From Flavobacteriaceae bacterium (GTDB taxonomy: Bacteria > Bacteroidota > Bacteroidia > Flavobacteriales > Flavobacteriaceae): a DNA stretch of 32,727 nt. Location: assembly GCA_016649745.1 (NCBI GenBank), contig JAENXD010000008.1:1-32727 (forward strand). Direction: 5' to 3'. The notes beneath the pieces were generated by a model, which worked only from the letters and a program-made list of their open reading frames with translations, had not been told where the DNA came from and did not search any database. Positions 8,407 through 16,722 of the stretch are shown here, piece after piece. Position 1 is the first letter of the stretch, and each line of letters opens with the position of its first letter. The translations under genes and the position numbers were made by a program.

Positions 8407-10539
8407 TTAATTATTTTTTAATGGTTTTAAACTTATGGCGAAACCTCCTCCCGAGGCTAATTTTAATTTTAAATCTGATTGATTGGTGATTTCAATTTTT
8501 CTGATGTTAATAGCTGTTGGGTTTTTATCCCAATCGGCATCTTTTCCATCTTCATAAATAATTGCTTCATAGTTGGTATCCGGACTTAAGAACTCAAAAG
8601 AAATATTCATTTCTCTTGAATTTTCATCGGTAATTCCACCCACAAACCAATTTTCTGAACTGCGTTCTTTTCTGGCAATGGTTACAAAATCCCCAATTTC
8701 ACCGTTTAAAACTTTTGTTGTTTGCCAATCTACACCCACATCTTTTATAAATTGAAAAGCAGGATTCCCTTCATAGTTTTCTATTAAATCGGCTGCCATT
8801 TGAACCGGACTGTAAATGACGACGTACAATGCCAGTTGTTGTGCAATGGTTGTGTTTACCTGGTTGTCTTTTTTCCACTTTTCAAATTTAATGTCGAAAA
8901 TTCCCGGTGTATAATCAATTGGCCCGGCCAACATTCTGGTAAAAGCAACAATCGGTAAATGTTCTGGCGGATTTCCTCCGTCCGAAGCCCACGCGTTAAA
9001 TTCCTGTCCGCGCAAACCTTCGCGAGAAATAGTGTTTGGATACGTCCTGCGCAAACCCGTATCTTTAATGGGTTCATGCGCATTAATGGCGACTTGATAT
9101 TTTGCCGCTTTGATTACCGCATCGTTGTATTGGTTTACCATATATTGCCCGTGATGGTATTCTCCTTTTGGTAAAATTTTACCTACATAACCTGTTTTAA
9201 CCACATGTATTCCCAAACTTTGCATTAAAGCATAAGCAGTATCTTGTTGTTTTTCATAGGTTTCAGTGGCTGCTGAAGTTTCGTGATGCATAATAATTTC
9301 AACGCCTTTTTCTTTACCATAGCGCACCACTTCTTTTAAATCGTAATCCGGATATGGTGTCACAAAATCGAATACGCCTTCTCTGTCTTCAAAACCAATC
9401 CAATGTTCCCAACCGGTATTCCATCCTTCAACCAAAACAGCCCCAATATTATTTTTTGCAGAAAAATCAATATACCTTTTAGTATTTTCAGTAGTTGCTC
9501 CATGATTTCCATGAGGTTTTGCATCTGTTGTAAAAGAAGTCATATCTTGGTTTCCACTATAATCCCACGTAGATTTTCCCAAATGCATCTCCCACCAAAT
9601 TCCCATATATTTTGTGGGTTTAAACCAAGAAACATCTCCAATTTTATTGGGTTCGTTCAAATTTACAATAAGCCTGGATTCAATTAAATCACCTGCTTTT
9701 TCGGCGATTTGAAGGGTTCTCCAAGGTGTATGGAAAGGAACTGTCCTTTTTACTTTATAGCCTGTGCGTTCAGAACCCACCAATTCACTGGTCATAGATA
9801 AATTTTCTTTGTCTATTTTTAAAGTCATATCCGAATAATCCACCAAACTTGCTTCGTGAAAACTCAAGTACAAACCTTCATCCGTTTTCATGGTAACTGG
9901 CGTATTTACTGCATTTTCAGGAATATACGTTTGCGCTAAATTTGGGTGGTTTGCTTTTGAAAGCGCATCAATTTCCGTAAACTTTGAAGTGGTGTACAAA
10001 TGCTCATAAATATCCCAATCGCCCGGAGCCCACCAAACCATATGGTTGCCCGTTAATTTAAACTGGGTATTTTCATCGGTAATAATTACTTCGGAAAGAT
10101 TTTCCTGTTCAGGAAATTCATATCTAAAACCCAATCCGTCATTATAAACCCTGAAAACAATGGTTAGTTTTCGTTTTAAATCCGTTTTTTCCTGTAGCTC
10201 AATTTTTAACTCGTTATAATTATTTTCAACCTTGGTTTGTTCGCCCCAAGGCATTTCCCATACTTCGCTGAAATTGCTTTTTGTTGCATTTATAATTTCA
10301 AAGTTCTCTTTTAAAGATGCCCTATCTTTTAAATCGAAACTACCTAAGATTGACTTTTTTATGACCTCCTTATTTTTGAAAGTCACTAAATAGGTAGGTT
10401 CCCCTTTTTCGGTTAAATTAAATTCAACTTTAACAGTTGAATCGGGTGAGGCAACAGCAGTTTGCCAATTGTTCTTTTTAGAACATGAAAACAGCATTAT
10501 ACTTACTAGTACAATGCTAAATTTTAAACTATTTTTCAT
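8407..10539 (-). CDS. susB: GH97 alpha-glucosidase, SusB-like, lipoprotein
   Basis: GH97 enzymes of the SusB type are calcium-dependent, inverting alpha-glucosidases that release glucose from maltodextrins in the periplasm. The 710-aa protein has a lipoprotein signal (lipobox LFSC, Cys19) followed by basic residues KKNN, which argues against surface export. An N-terminal beta-sandwich (about 25-300) precedes the barrel, which includes WWEMHLGKSTWDYSG (315-329) and VEGWNTGWEHW (370-380). Glu420 (HHET), Glu489 (NAHEP), Glu507 and Glu513 (REGLRGQE) sit at a constant offset of 19 from SusB Glu439, 508, 526 and 532, as I recall that numbering. This is strong evidence for the inverting alpha-glucosidase class and against the retaining alpha-galactosidase class, which uses an Asp. 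It sits 5 nt after the MalS-like gene and 2 nt before the last amylase. Confidence 0.95.
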   Translation of the reverse strand: MKNSLKFSIVLVSIMLFSCSKKNNWQTAVASPDSTVKVEFNLTEKGEPTYLVTFKNKEVIKKSILGSFDLKDRASLKENFEIINATKSNFSEVWEMPWGEQTKVENNYNELKIELQEKTDLKRKLTIVFRVYNDGLGFRYEFPEQENLSEVIITDENTQFKLTGNHMVWWAPGDWDIYEHLYTTSKFTEIDALSKANHPNLAQTYIPENAVNTPVTMKTDEGLYLSFHEASLVDYSDMTLKIDKENLSMTSELVGSERTGYKVKRTVPFHTPWRTLQIAEKAGDLIESRLIVNLNEPNKIGDVSWFKPTKYMGIWWEMHLGKSTWDYSGNQDMTSFTTDAKPHGNHGATTENTKRYIDFSAKNNIGAVLVEGWNTGWEHWIGFEDREGVFDFVTPYPDYDLKEVVRYGKEKGVEIIMHHETSAATETYEKQQDTAYALMQSLGIHVVKTGYVGKILPKGEYHHGQYMVNQYNDAVIKAAKYQVAINAHEPIKDTGLRRTYPNTISREGLRGQEFNAWASDGGNPPEHLPIVAFTRMLAGPIDYTPGIFDIKFEKWKKDNQVNTTIAQQLALYVVIYSPVQMAADLIENYEGNPAFQFIKDVGVDWQTTKVLNGEIGDFVTIARKERSSENWFVGGITDENSREMNISFEFLSPDTNYEAIIYEDGKDADWDKNPTAINIRKIEITNQSDLKLKLASGGGFAISLKPLKNN

Positions 10540-10544
10540 TCTTT

Positions 10545-12212
10545 TTAATTTTTATTTTCTAATAAAACAATGGCGAATGGCGTGTTTAAATTTACCGATC
10601 CGTTTTTAACCGTCACTTCTGTATCGGAATAAGCATCAACTAAAACAGCTCCTTCCATAAATACATCGCCAACATTCATTTGTTTTTCACCTTTATTTAA
10701 ATCCAATCCAACCACAACAGCATCCTTAAAATTGCCTTTTGAATACGTTCTTTGAAAAACATATGGGTTTTCACTAATCATTTTATGGGATCCTGCCCCA
10801 ACAGAAATATGGTTGCTTCTAAATTTCCCCAACTTTTGCCAATGTGTCAAAATTTCTTTGGTTTTATCCTTATTTTCAATATCATCCCAGTTCATATTGG
10901 AACGTAAAGTGGCATCTCCAACTGTGCCTTCAACAATTAAGGAACGAGCAGATTCATCGCCATAATAAACTTGAGAAGTGCCCGGACATAACAATAATTT
11001 TGTAGCCGATTCAAAAGATTTTACTCTTTCTTTGTCGAAAGGATCGCCATCATCATGGGAACTGATATAATTTAAAACGCCAAATCCTTTTAAATTATTC
11101 GCTAAAAGCGTATCATATTTTGAAAAAAGTGCTTCATAAGTTGGCAATTGCGCAGCATTCCATTTGAATTCAAAATTGATTAAACTGTTAAAGCCATTCT
11201 CAAAATAATTAACTTTCTTGTCGCCAAAGTCAAAAATTTGCCCTCCGGAAATATTGTAATTATAAACTTCTCCAACCAAATAAAAATCATTGGTATCCAA
11301 AACTTTCTCGGGATTTTTTTCTTTCCACAATTTGAAAGCATAATTGCATTCATTTTTAAAGTCTCCCCACACACTTTCTTCTGTATGCTTCACTGTATCA
11401 GCACGATATCCATCAATTCCATATTCAGTAATATAATCCGTTAACCATTTAATAATATAATATTTTGGCGCTCTGGGATAGCCGGTTCTTTTAAAGAAAT
11501 CATCCAATTCCTTCATTTCCTGCTCATATCTTCCTTCAGCTTTCCATTTTTCAGCCAATTGCTTCGGAATATCAACAGTTGAGTTGCTTTCGGTTTTAAT
11601 ATCAGGAAGATTTTTAACCAAGGTGCAGGCTGTGGTAGAATTATAAGTCTGATAATCGCATTGCGGGCCAGTCCTCACCCAATCTTCAGGCCAAACATAA
11701 TCTACATTTGTTACCGGACCTGTATGGTTAATCACGCCATCCAAGACAATTCTAATCCCGTTTTTATGAGCCACTTCAACTAAAATTTTCAACTCCTCTT
11801 TAGTTCCAAAATTTGGATCCAAAGCTGTCCAGTCTTTTGTCCAATATCCATGATAAGCAAAAGTTACACCAGTACCCTCATCAACAGAACCATGAATTTG
11901 TTCGACAACAGGAGTTAACCAAATAGCATTAATACCCAAATTATTAAAATAGCCTTCTTTAATTTTCTGGGTAATCCCTTTAATATCTCCTCCCTCAAAT
12001 CCTCTTAATTTAGCAGTTGCCTGGGTTCTATTAAAGTTCAAATCATTCGAAACATCACCATTATAAAATCGGTCTGTCAGTAAAAAATAAATGTTTGCGC
12101 CTTCCCAAATAAATGGTTTTTCGGCATTACTTGTACTCCCCATTTTCTTTTTATTATTTGTAGAACATGTTATAGAAACAATTGATAGTAAGATGAGTAA
12201 ATATTTTTTCAT
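10545..12212 (-). CDS. GH13 alpha-amylase, MalS-like, lipoprotein
   Basis: This 555-aa lipoprotein has a signal with lipobox SITC (Cys16), then STNNKKKMG, which suggests the periplasmic face. Its front half resembles E. coli MalS, a periplasmic amylase: IYFLLTDRFYNGD, RGFEGGDIKGIT, WLTPVVEQIHG and AYHGYWTKDWT. Catalytic motifs are DGVINHTG (158-165), GIDGYRADT with nucleophile Asp272, LVGEVY with Glu315 and ISSHDDGDP with Asp387. A roughly 90-residue insertion follows motif I. It contains Cys185 and Cys196, which could pair in the oxidising periplasm; MalS also has disulfides. MalS-type enzymes release maltohexaose-like products, but this specificity is not proven here. The start codon overlaps the GH31 stop by one base, so the two are translationally coupled. 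Confidence 0.92.
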   Translation of the reverse strand: MKKYLLILLSIVSITCSTNNKKKMGSTSNAEKPFIWEGANIYFLLTDRFYNGDVSNDLNFNRTQATAKLRGFEGGDIKGITQKIKEGYFNNLGINAIWLTPVVEQIHGSVDEGTGVTFAYHGYWTKDWTALDPNFGTKEELKILVEVAHKNGIRIVLDGVINHTGPVTNVDYVWPEDWVRTGPQCDYQTYNSTTACTLVKNLPDIKTESNSTVDIPKQLAEKWKAEGRYEQEMKELDDFFKRTGYPRAPKYYIIKWLTDYITEYGIDGYRADTVKHTEESVWGDFKNECNYAFKLWKEKNPEKVLDTNDFYLVGEVYNYNISGGQIFDFGDKKVNYFENGFNSLINFEFKWNAAQLPTYEALFSKYDTLLANNLKGFGVLNYISSHDDGDPFDKERVKSFESATKLLLCPGTSQVYYGDESARSLIVEGTVGDATLRSNMNWDDIENKDKTKEILTHWQKLGKFRSNHISVGAGSHKMISENPYVFQRTYSKGNFKDAVVVGLDLNKGEKQMNVGDVFMEGAVLVDAYSDTEVTVKNGSVNLNTPFAIVLLENKN

Positions 12213-14590
12213 TAATGATGAAATTTAATTTTTATCTTTTTTTCTGATGTGTCCTTTACTAAAACAATAATTGTTACCGTTTTATTATGTTCATTCCAAT
12301 CAAATGTGTAGCCTTTTACTTTTTTGGGCTTTTTTAAAATATTATGAATAATCAGTTTAATTTCCTTTGATGAAAATTGAAAGTTTTTACCAATTTCAGA
12401 CTCAATTTCAATGGTTAAACGATTCTGCTTGTATTCACTTTCAAAAGTCAGCATTTCATACATTCCTTTTTCAAAAGCGTTTGGCGTTTCACCATCATCA
12501 TTGTACAAATGCCCTTCACTTTCTTTAACAGATTCATCGAAATAAAAATGCAAATCGAACGACTTTAAATTATATAAACCTGTATTTTGAATGGGTTGAA
12601 TTCTAGAAATAAAAGCACCGCCACGAACATATACAGGAATACTTTCTTCATGCAACTGAACCATTTTTGTTTGTCCGCCTGCTACTCTTTCATACGTATA
12701 AAAATCAAACCAATTTGAGTTGGTAGGAAAATAAACTTCCTGTGCTGAAATGCCAGAATTTACCACCGGACTCACCAAAAAACTGTCCCCCCATAAATAC
12801 GTTTTGTCGTTTGTATATGAGGAAGCCTCGGAGTCTTCAAAAAATAACGGACGCATTAAGGGTGTTCCTCTTTGGTTGTTTTCAAAAGCCAAGGTATAAT
12901 TGTAAGGCAACAAACTGTAACGCAATTCGATGGATTTTTTAGCCAATGCTTTTGTTTTCGGTTCTCTGAAAACAGGTTCAGAAGGTACCTCTTCTTGCGC
13001 GTGCGGACGATAAATGGGTTGAAAAACGCCATATTGCAACCATCGCGTGTACAATTCATTATCTAAATTGGCACCTGCAAACCCACCTAAATCCGAATGC
13101 ATATAGCCCATTCCCTGCATACCCATTTGCAAGGCAATTTCGGGCTGCGACTGCAATCCGCCCCAACTTCTGTTTACGTCTCCCGACCAAGGAATCATTC
13201 CGTAATGTTGTGAACCGGAATATCCGGCGCGCATTAAAATAAATGGACGCTGGTTTGGGAATTCTTTTTGATAGCCTTCAAAAATAAGTTTCGCCCAATT
13301 GTGTCCGTAAATATTATGAACTTCATCGGCAGAACCTGTGGCGTGCTGCAAATCGGAAGGATGCACTTCGGGCTCGCCCAAATCTCCCCACCAGCCGGCA
13401 ACGCCATAATCGGCATATTTCTTGTAAATACTCCAAAACCAAGCTTTTCCTTCGGGTTTAAAAATATCTATAATTCCTGTGTTTCCGAAATAGAAATCAT
13501 AAGTATATGGTTTGCCTTCTTTGGTTTTTCCCAAAATATCCTTTTCAACCGCTTCGTTCCATTTGCTTGAAGTCGTTAATATAAACGGTTCCGTAATTAA
13601 AATGGTTTTAACGCCCTTGTACTTTAAATCGGCAATCATTTTCTTCGGATTTGGGAATGAATCTTTTTCAAACTCAAAATTTCCCATAGTTCCTTTCATT
13701 TCCTTTCCAAACCAAAATAGATCTAAAATAACGGCATCAACAGGTGTTTTTTCTTCTATAAATTTATCTATTGTCCTTATCACCTCATCTTGAGAATGAT
13801 ACCCAAATCTACTTGAAAAATTCCCCAAAGCCCAACGCGGAATCATTGGTTGTTTCCCAGTTAAACTGGTGTATTGGTTTATTAAATCTTTCCAGGAATC
13901 GCCGGCAACCACCTGATACGTTTTTCTTCCGCTGATGGTTTCATATTGCAAAGAATTGTCTTTTTTACTGTCCAAATCCAAATAACCAATGGGCGCATTG
14001 TCGAAATGAACGGCATATAAATTAGAGGAATACACCAAAGGCATTGTAAAATTCATCAATTCCGAATGGGTTTCATAGCCATAATGCGCGCGGTTATACA
14101 ATTGCAATCGATAGCCTCGGCGGTTCATTCCCAAAGCACGGGCGCCTCCTCCAAATAAAATTTCATCGGCTGTTAAATTGAAATCCAATGTTTCAAATTC
14201 CTCGGTTTTAACATAGCCTTTTCTTTCAGAAATTAACGGTTTATTTTTATAAAAATAGGAAATCTGGAACGGATTTTTCTTTATTTGAATGCTAATTCCT
14301 GAAGTTGTCAATTGAATTGAATTCCCAATTTCTGTCACTTTAAATTTCAAATTTTCGGGTTTTAAAACCACCGCATGTGAATTGGCATTATAAACTTCGC
14401 CGTTAGGAATAAATGAAGTTTCCACAATTTTTGCTGAATAGGGTTTTATTTGATAAGAACCATCGTTAGTTTTAACCTCAACAACTGCATTTTTTTGGCT
14501 AACGGAAATAAATTTTCTGTCGGCATTTTGCGCATTCAAAAACGAACTTCCTGCAATAAGAAAAATTAGAAAAAGCTTTATTACCTTCAT
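12212..14590 (-). CDS. GH31 alpha-glucosidase family protein, exported
   Basis: A 792-aa GH31 enzyme with a Sec signal (cleavage likely after SSFLNA, about residue 20) and no lipobox, so it is probably soluble in the periplasm. Order: N-terminal beta-sandwich (about 25-250), (beta/alpha)8 barrel with AVILDLFWFG (286-295), and C-terminal beta domains. The nucleophile region reads GWWGDLGEPEVHP, with Asp403 as nucleophile. The acid/base is Asp471 in IPWSGDVNRSW. The GH31 nucleophile consensus is usually closer to WxDMNE. The GDLGEPE version belongs to a subgroup whose substrate I cannot assign with certainty. In this operon, trimming of maltodextrins from the non-reducing end or attack on alpha-1,6 links is the natural guess. 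It overlaps the next gene by one base and follows a 255-nt spacer with a repeat. Confidence 0.93.
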   Translation of the reverse strand: MKVIKLFLIFLIAGSSFLNAQNADRKFISVSQKNAVVEVKTNDGSYQIKPYSAKIVETSFIPNGEVYNANSHAVVLKPENLKFKVTEIGNSIQLTTSGISIQIKKNPFQISYFYKNKPLISERKGYVKTEEFETLDFNLTADEILFGGGARALGMNRRGYRLQLYNRAHYGYETHSELMNFTMPLVYSSNLYAVHFDNAPIGYLDLDSKKDNSLQYETISGRKTYQVVAGDSWKDLINQYTSLTGKQPMIPRWALGNFSSRFGYHSQDEVIRTIDKFIEEKTPVDAVILDLFWFGKEMKGTMGNFEFEKDSFPNPKKMIADLKYKGVKTILITEPFILTTSSKWNEAVEKDILGKTKEGKPYTYDFYFGNTGIIDIFKPEGKAWFWSIYKKYADYGVAGWWGDLGEPEVHPSDLQHATGSADEVHNIYGHNWAKLIFEGYQKEFPNQRPFILMRAGYSGSQHYGMIPWSGDVNRSWGGLQSQPEIALQMGMQGMGYMHSDLGGFAGANLDNELYTRWLQYGVFQPIYRPHAQEEVPSEPVFREPKTKALAKKSIELRYSLLPYNYTLAFENNQRGTPLMRPLFFEDSEASSYTNDKTYLWGDSFLVSPVVNSGISAQEVYFPTNSNWFDFYTYERVAGGQTKMVQLHEESIPVYVRGGAFISRIQPIQNTGLYNLKSFDLHFYFDESVKESEGHLYNDDGETPNAFEKGMYEMLTFESEYKQNRLTIEIESEIGKNFQFSSKEIKLIIHNILKKPKKVKGYTFDWNEHNKTVTIIVLVKDTSEKKIKIKFHH

Positions 14591-14689
14591 TTAGTTTATA
14601 TTTAATAATGTTGTCCTAATTAAAATTTGTAACTATTCAGTCTTTTAACAGGTAATCTACATATAACCATCAGGTTATTGATTATTTTA

Positions 14690-14795
14690 AACGCAAGGTT
14701 CGCAAAGAATTGCGCAAAGTTCGCAATTTTCTTTACTTTGCTGTTGATTTTTAGCTGTTATGATCTTAGCTAGTTTTCTACAGCTTTCTTGCGTT
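14690..14795. repeat. 106-bp element bounded by AACGCAAG inverted repeats, with internal CGCAA units
   Basis: AACGCAAG (14690-14697) and CTTGCGTT (14788-14795) are exact inverted ends. Inside lie direct units CGCAAGGTT, CGCAAAGAATTG, CGCAAAGTT and CGCAATTTT at 14692-14730. It fills the middle of the 255-nt gap between the SusA-like and GH31 genes, the widest gap in the operon. It could be a small non-autonomous element, a REP-like repeat or an RNA-processing hairpin. No terminator with a T tract is visible. Confidence 0.5.
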
Positions 14796-14845
14796 AAATA
14801 TAATCTACTGATATTTTGCATTTTACAATTATCAATTAGTTAAAT

Positions 14846-16711
14846 TTATAATTTAGTTGTTAAAATAGTTAAACCCTTTGAATTGATTTCCAATGCATCT
14901 TTCCAAGAAAACACTTCTCCTGTTACAATATTTTTAACTTGTTTTCCTATTAAACCAACCTCTTCAAATCTGCTTAAATTTAACGAGATCGGATTTTCAT
15001 TTTTGTTCAATATTACCGTAACTATTTCGTCATTTTTAATTCTGAAAAGTATATAAACCCCATTTTCAGGCGCAAAATGAATTGTTTTTCCTGAATGGAT
15101 GGCTTCACTGTTTTTACGATAATTCAATACTTTCTTCAAAAACGACTGCATCTCTGCTTGTTCAGATGTTAAGCCTTCACCTGTAAAACCATTCGATTTA
15201 TCGTCCTTCCAGCCTCCGGGAAAATCTGTTCTTCTTAATCCGTCATCACCTAGTTTGGCACTATTTTCAATCAACACCTCGGTTCCATAATACAATTGAG
15301 GAATTCTTGGTAATACAAGCATATAACCCAATGCCATTTTGGTATTTACCACATTTTCTTTTAATTGGGTGAAGATCCTGTCCATATCGTGGTTGTCAGG
15401 AAATATCATTATTTTTTCCGGATTGGCATAAGAAAAATCGTTTGCCAAACCTTCATACATTTTCACAAAACCTTTGTCCCAACTTTCCGCTTCATTCAAT
15501 GCGTCAATAATTGATTTTTGCATGGGAAAATCCATGGTGGACGATAAATTTGAAACGTAGCCATCCTTATTTTTTGCGCCTTGCTGCCAATAGCCAACCA
15601 AAAGCGGATTGGTGCTCCACTCTTCTCCAACAATGCTGAAATTCGGATATTCTTTCATGATGGCTCCTGCCCAATCTGACATAAATTGTTTGTTTGGGTA
15701 CGGATAAGTATCTTGACGGATTCCACCCAAATCAAGCGTTTCAACCCACCAAATACTATTTTGAATGAGGTACTTAGCCAATAATGGATTTCTTTGATTT
15801 AAATCGGGCATTGAAGATGCAAACCAACCATTTGACATTTTTTCTTTATCAGTTCTTGAGGCATACAAATCTTGATTTGTTGTGCGTCTATGGTTTGAAT
15901 AGGTGGTTTCTTTATTGTTTTCAAAATTCTCTTGATAATTCACCCAATCTTTTGCCGGTAAATCTTTCATCCACCAATGTTCAATGCCAATATGATTTTC
16001 AACTTGATCCATGATTAATTTCATGCCTTTATTTTTGGCTTGTTGCGCCAAATCAATATAATCTTCCAAAGTTCCAAATCGAGGATCAACCTGATAGAAA
16101 TCGGTCATAGCATAGCCGTGATATGAACTTGATTTCATGTCATTCGTCAACACTGGCGTTGGCCAAATTGCCGTAAATCCCATTTGGTCTATGTAATCCA
16201 AATGGTCTGTGATTCCTTTTATATCGCCGCCATGCCTTCCATAATCATCCTTTCTGTTGACGGTTTTTTCGTTCATGGTTTTTACAACGTCATTGGTAAC
16301 ATCGCCATTTACAAAACGATCTGGCGTGATCAAATAAATAACATCCGAACTGTTAAACCCTTCCTTTAATTTTGAATCTTTATTTCGTTCTTTTAATTCA
16401 TATACCACAGAAAAATTATTGCGCTTTCCTTTTTTTGAAAAGTTGATGTTGAATTTCCCTGAAATTGCTTTGGACAAATCTAAATTCAGAAACAAATAAT
16501 TGCTGTTCTCTGTTTTCTTGATGCCCAAAATCTGTATGTTTTTATTGTTGACAGAAGGCGTAAATTGAGATATGTCTTTTCCGTAAATTAGCAATTCCAG
16601 TTGATTGTTCTCCATACCAACCCACCAATTTGGAGGTTCAATTCTATCGATTTTCTGGGCATATAATGTACTGCCTAAAGTTAATAGTATTAAGAAACAA
16701 ATATTTTTCAT
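14846..16711 (-). CDS. susA: GH13 neopullulanase/cyclomaltodextrinase, SusA-like
   Basis: This 621-aa enzyme matches the SusA architecture. It has a Sec signal ending LYAQ, an N-terminal cyclomaltodextrinase-type beta domain opening IDRIEPPNWWVGM (21-33; about 20-110), then the GH13 barrel and a C-terminal beta domain. Catalytic motifs are DQVENH (235-240), GGIRQDTYPY with nucleophile Asp334, IVGEEW with Glu363 and FPDNHDMDR with Asp442. The first residues of the mature protein resemble B. thetaiotaomicron SusA (RVEPLHWWTGM, from memory). SusA is periplasmic and cuts maltodextrins, cyclodextrins and pullulan to small sugars. There is no lipobox, so it is probably free in the periplasm. It starts 11 nt after maltose phosphorylase and is followed by the 255-nt gap with a repeat. 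Neopullulanase and cyclomaltodextrinase cannot be separated by sequence reading. Confidence 0.93.
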   Translation of the reverse strand: MKNICFLILLTLGSTLYAQKIDRIEPPNWWVGMENNQLELLIYGKDISQFTPSVNNKNIQILGIKKTENSNYLFLNLDLSKAISGKFNINFSKKGKRNNFSVVYELKERNKDSKLKEGFNSSDVIYLITPDRFVNGDVTNDVVKTMNEKTVNRKDDYGRHGGDIKGITDHLDYIDQMGFTAIWPTPVLTNDMKSSSYHGYAMTDFYQVDPRFGTLEDYIDLAQQAKNKGMKLIMDQVENHIGIEHWWMKDLPAKDWVNYQENFENNKETTYSNHRRTTNQDLYASRTDKEKMSNGWFASSMPDLNQRNPLLAKYLIQNSIWWVETLDLGGIRQDTYPYPNKQFMSDWAGAIMKEYPNFSIVGEEWSTNPLLVGYWQQGAKNKDGYVSNLSSTMDFPMQKSIIDALNEAESWDKGFVKMYEGLANDFSYANPEKIMIFPDNHDMDRIFTQLKENVVNTKMALGYMLVLPRIPQLYYGTEVLIENSAKLGDDGLRRTDFPGGWKDDKSNGFTGEGLTSEQAEMQSFLKKVLNYRKNSEAIHSGKTIHFAPENGVYILFRIKNDEIVTVILNKNENPISLNLSRFEEVGLIGKQVKNIVTGEVFSWKDALEINSKGLTILTTKL

Positions 16712-16722
16712 GGGTTGTTATT

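Noticed and set aside
13268-13570. Plus-strand ORFs inside the GH31 gene
   Set aside because: Shadow frames of the GH31 coding sequence, low complexity, no recognisable domain.
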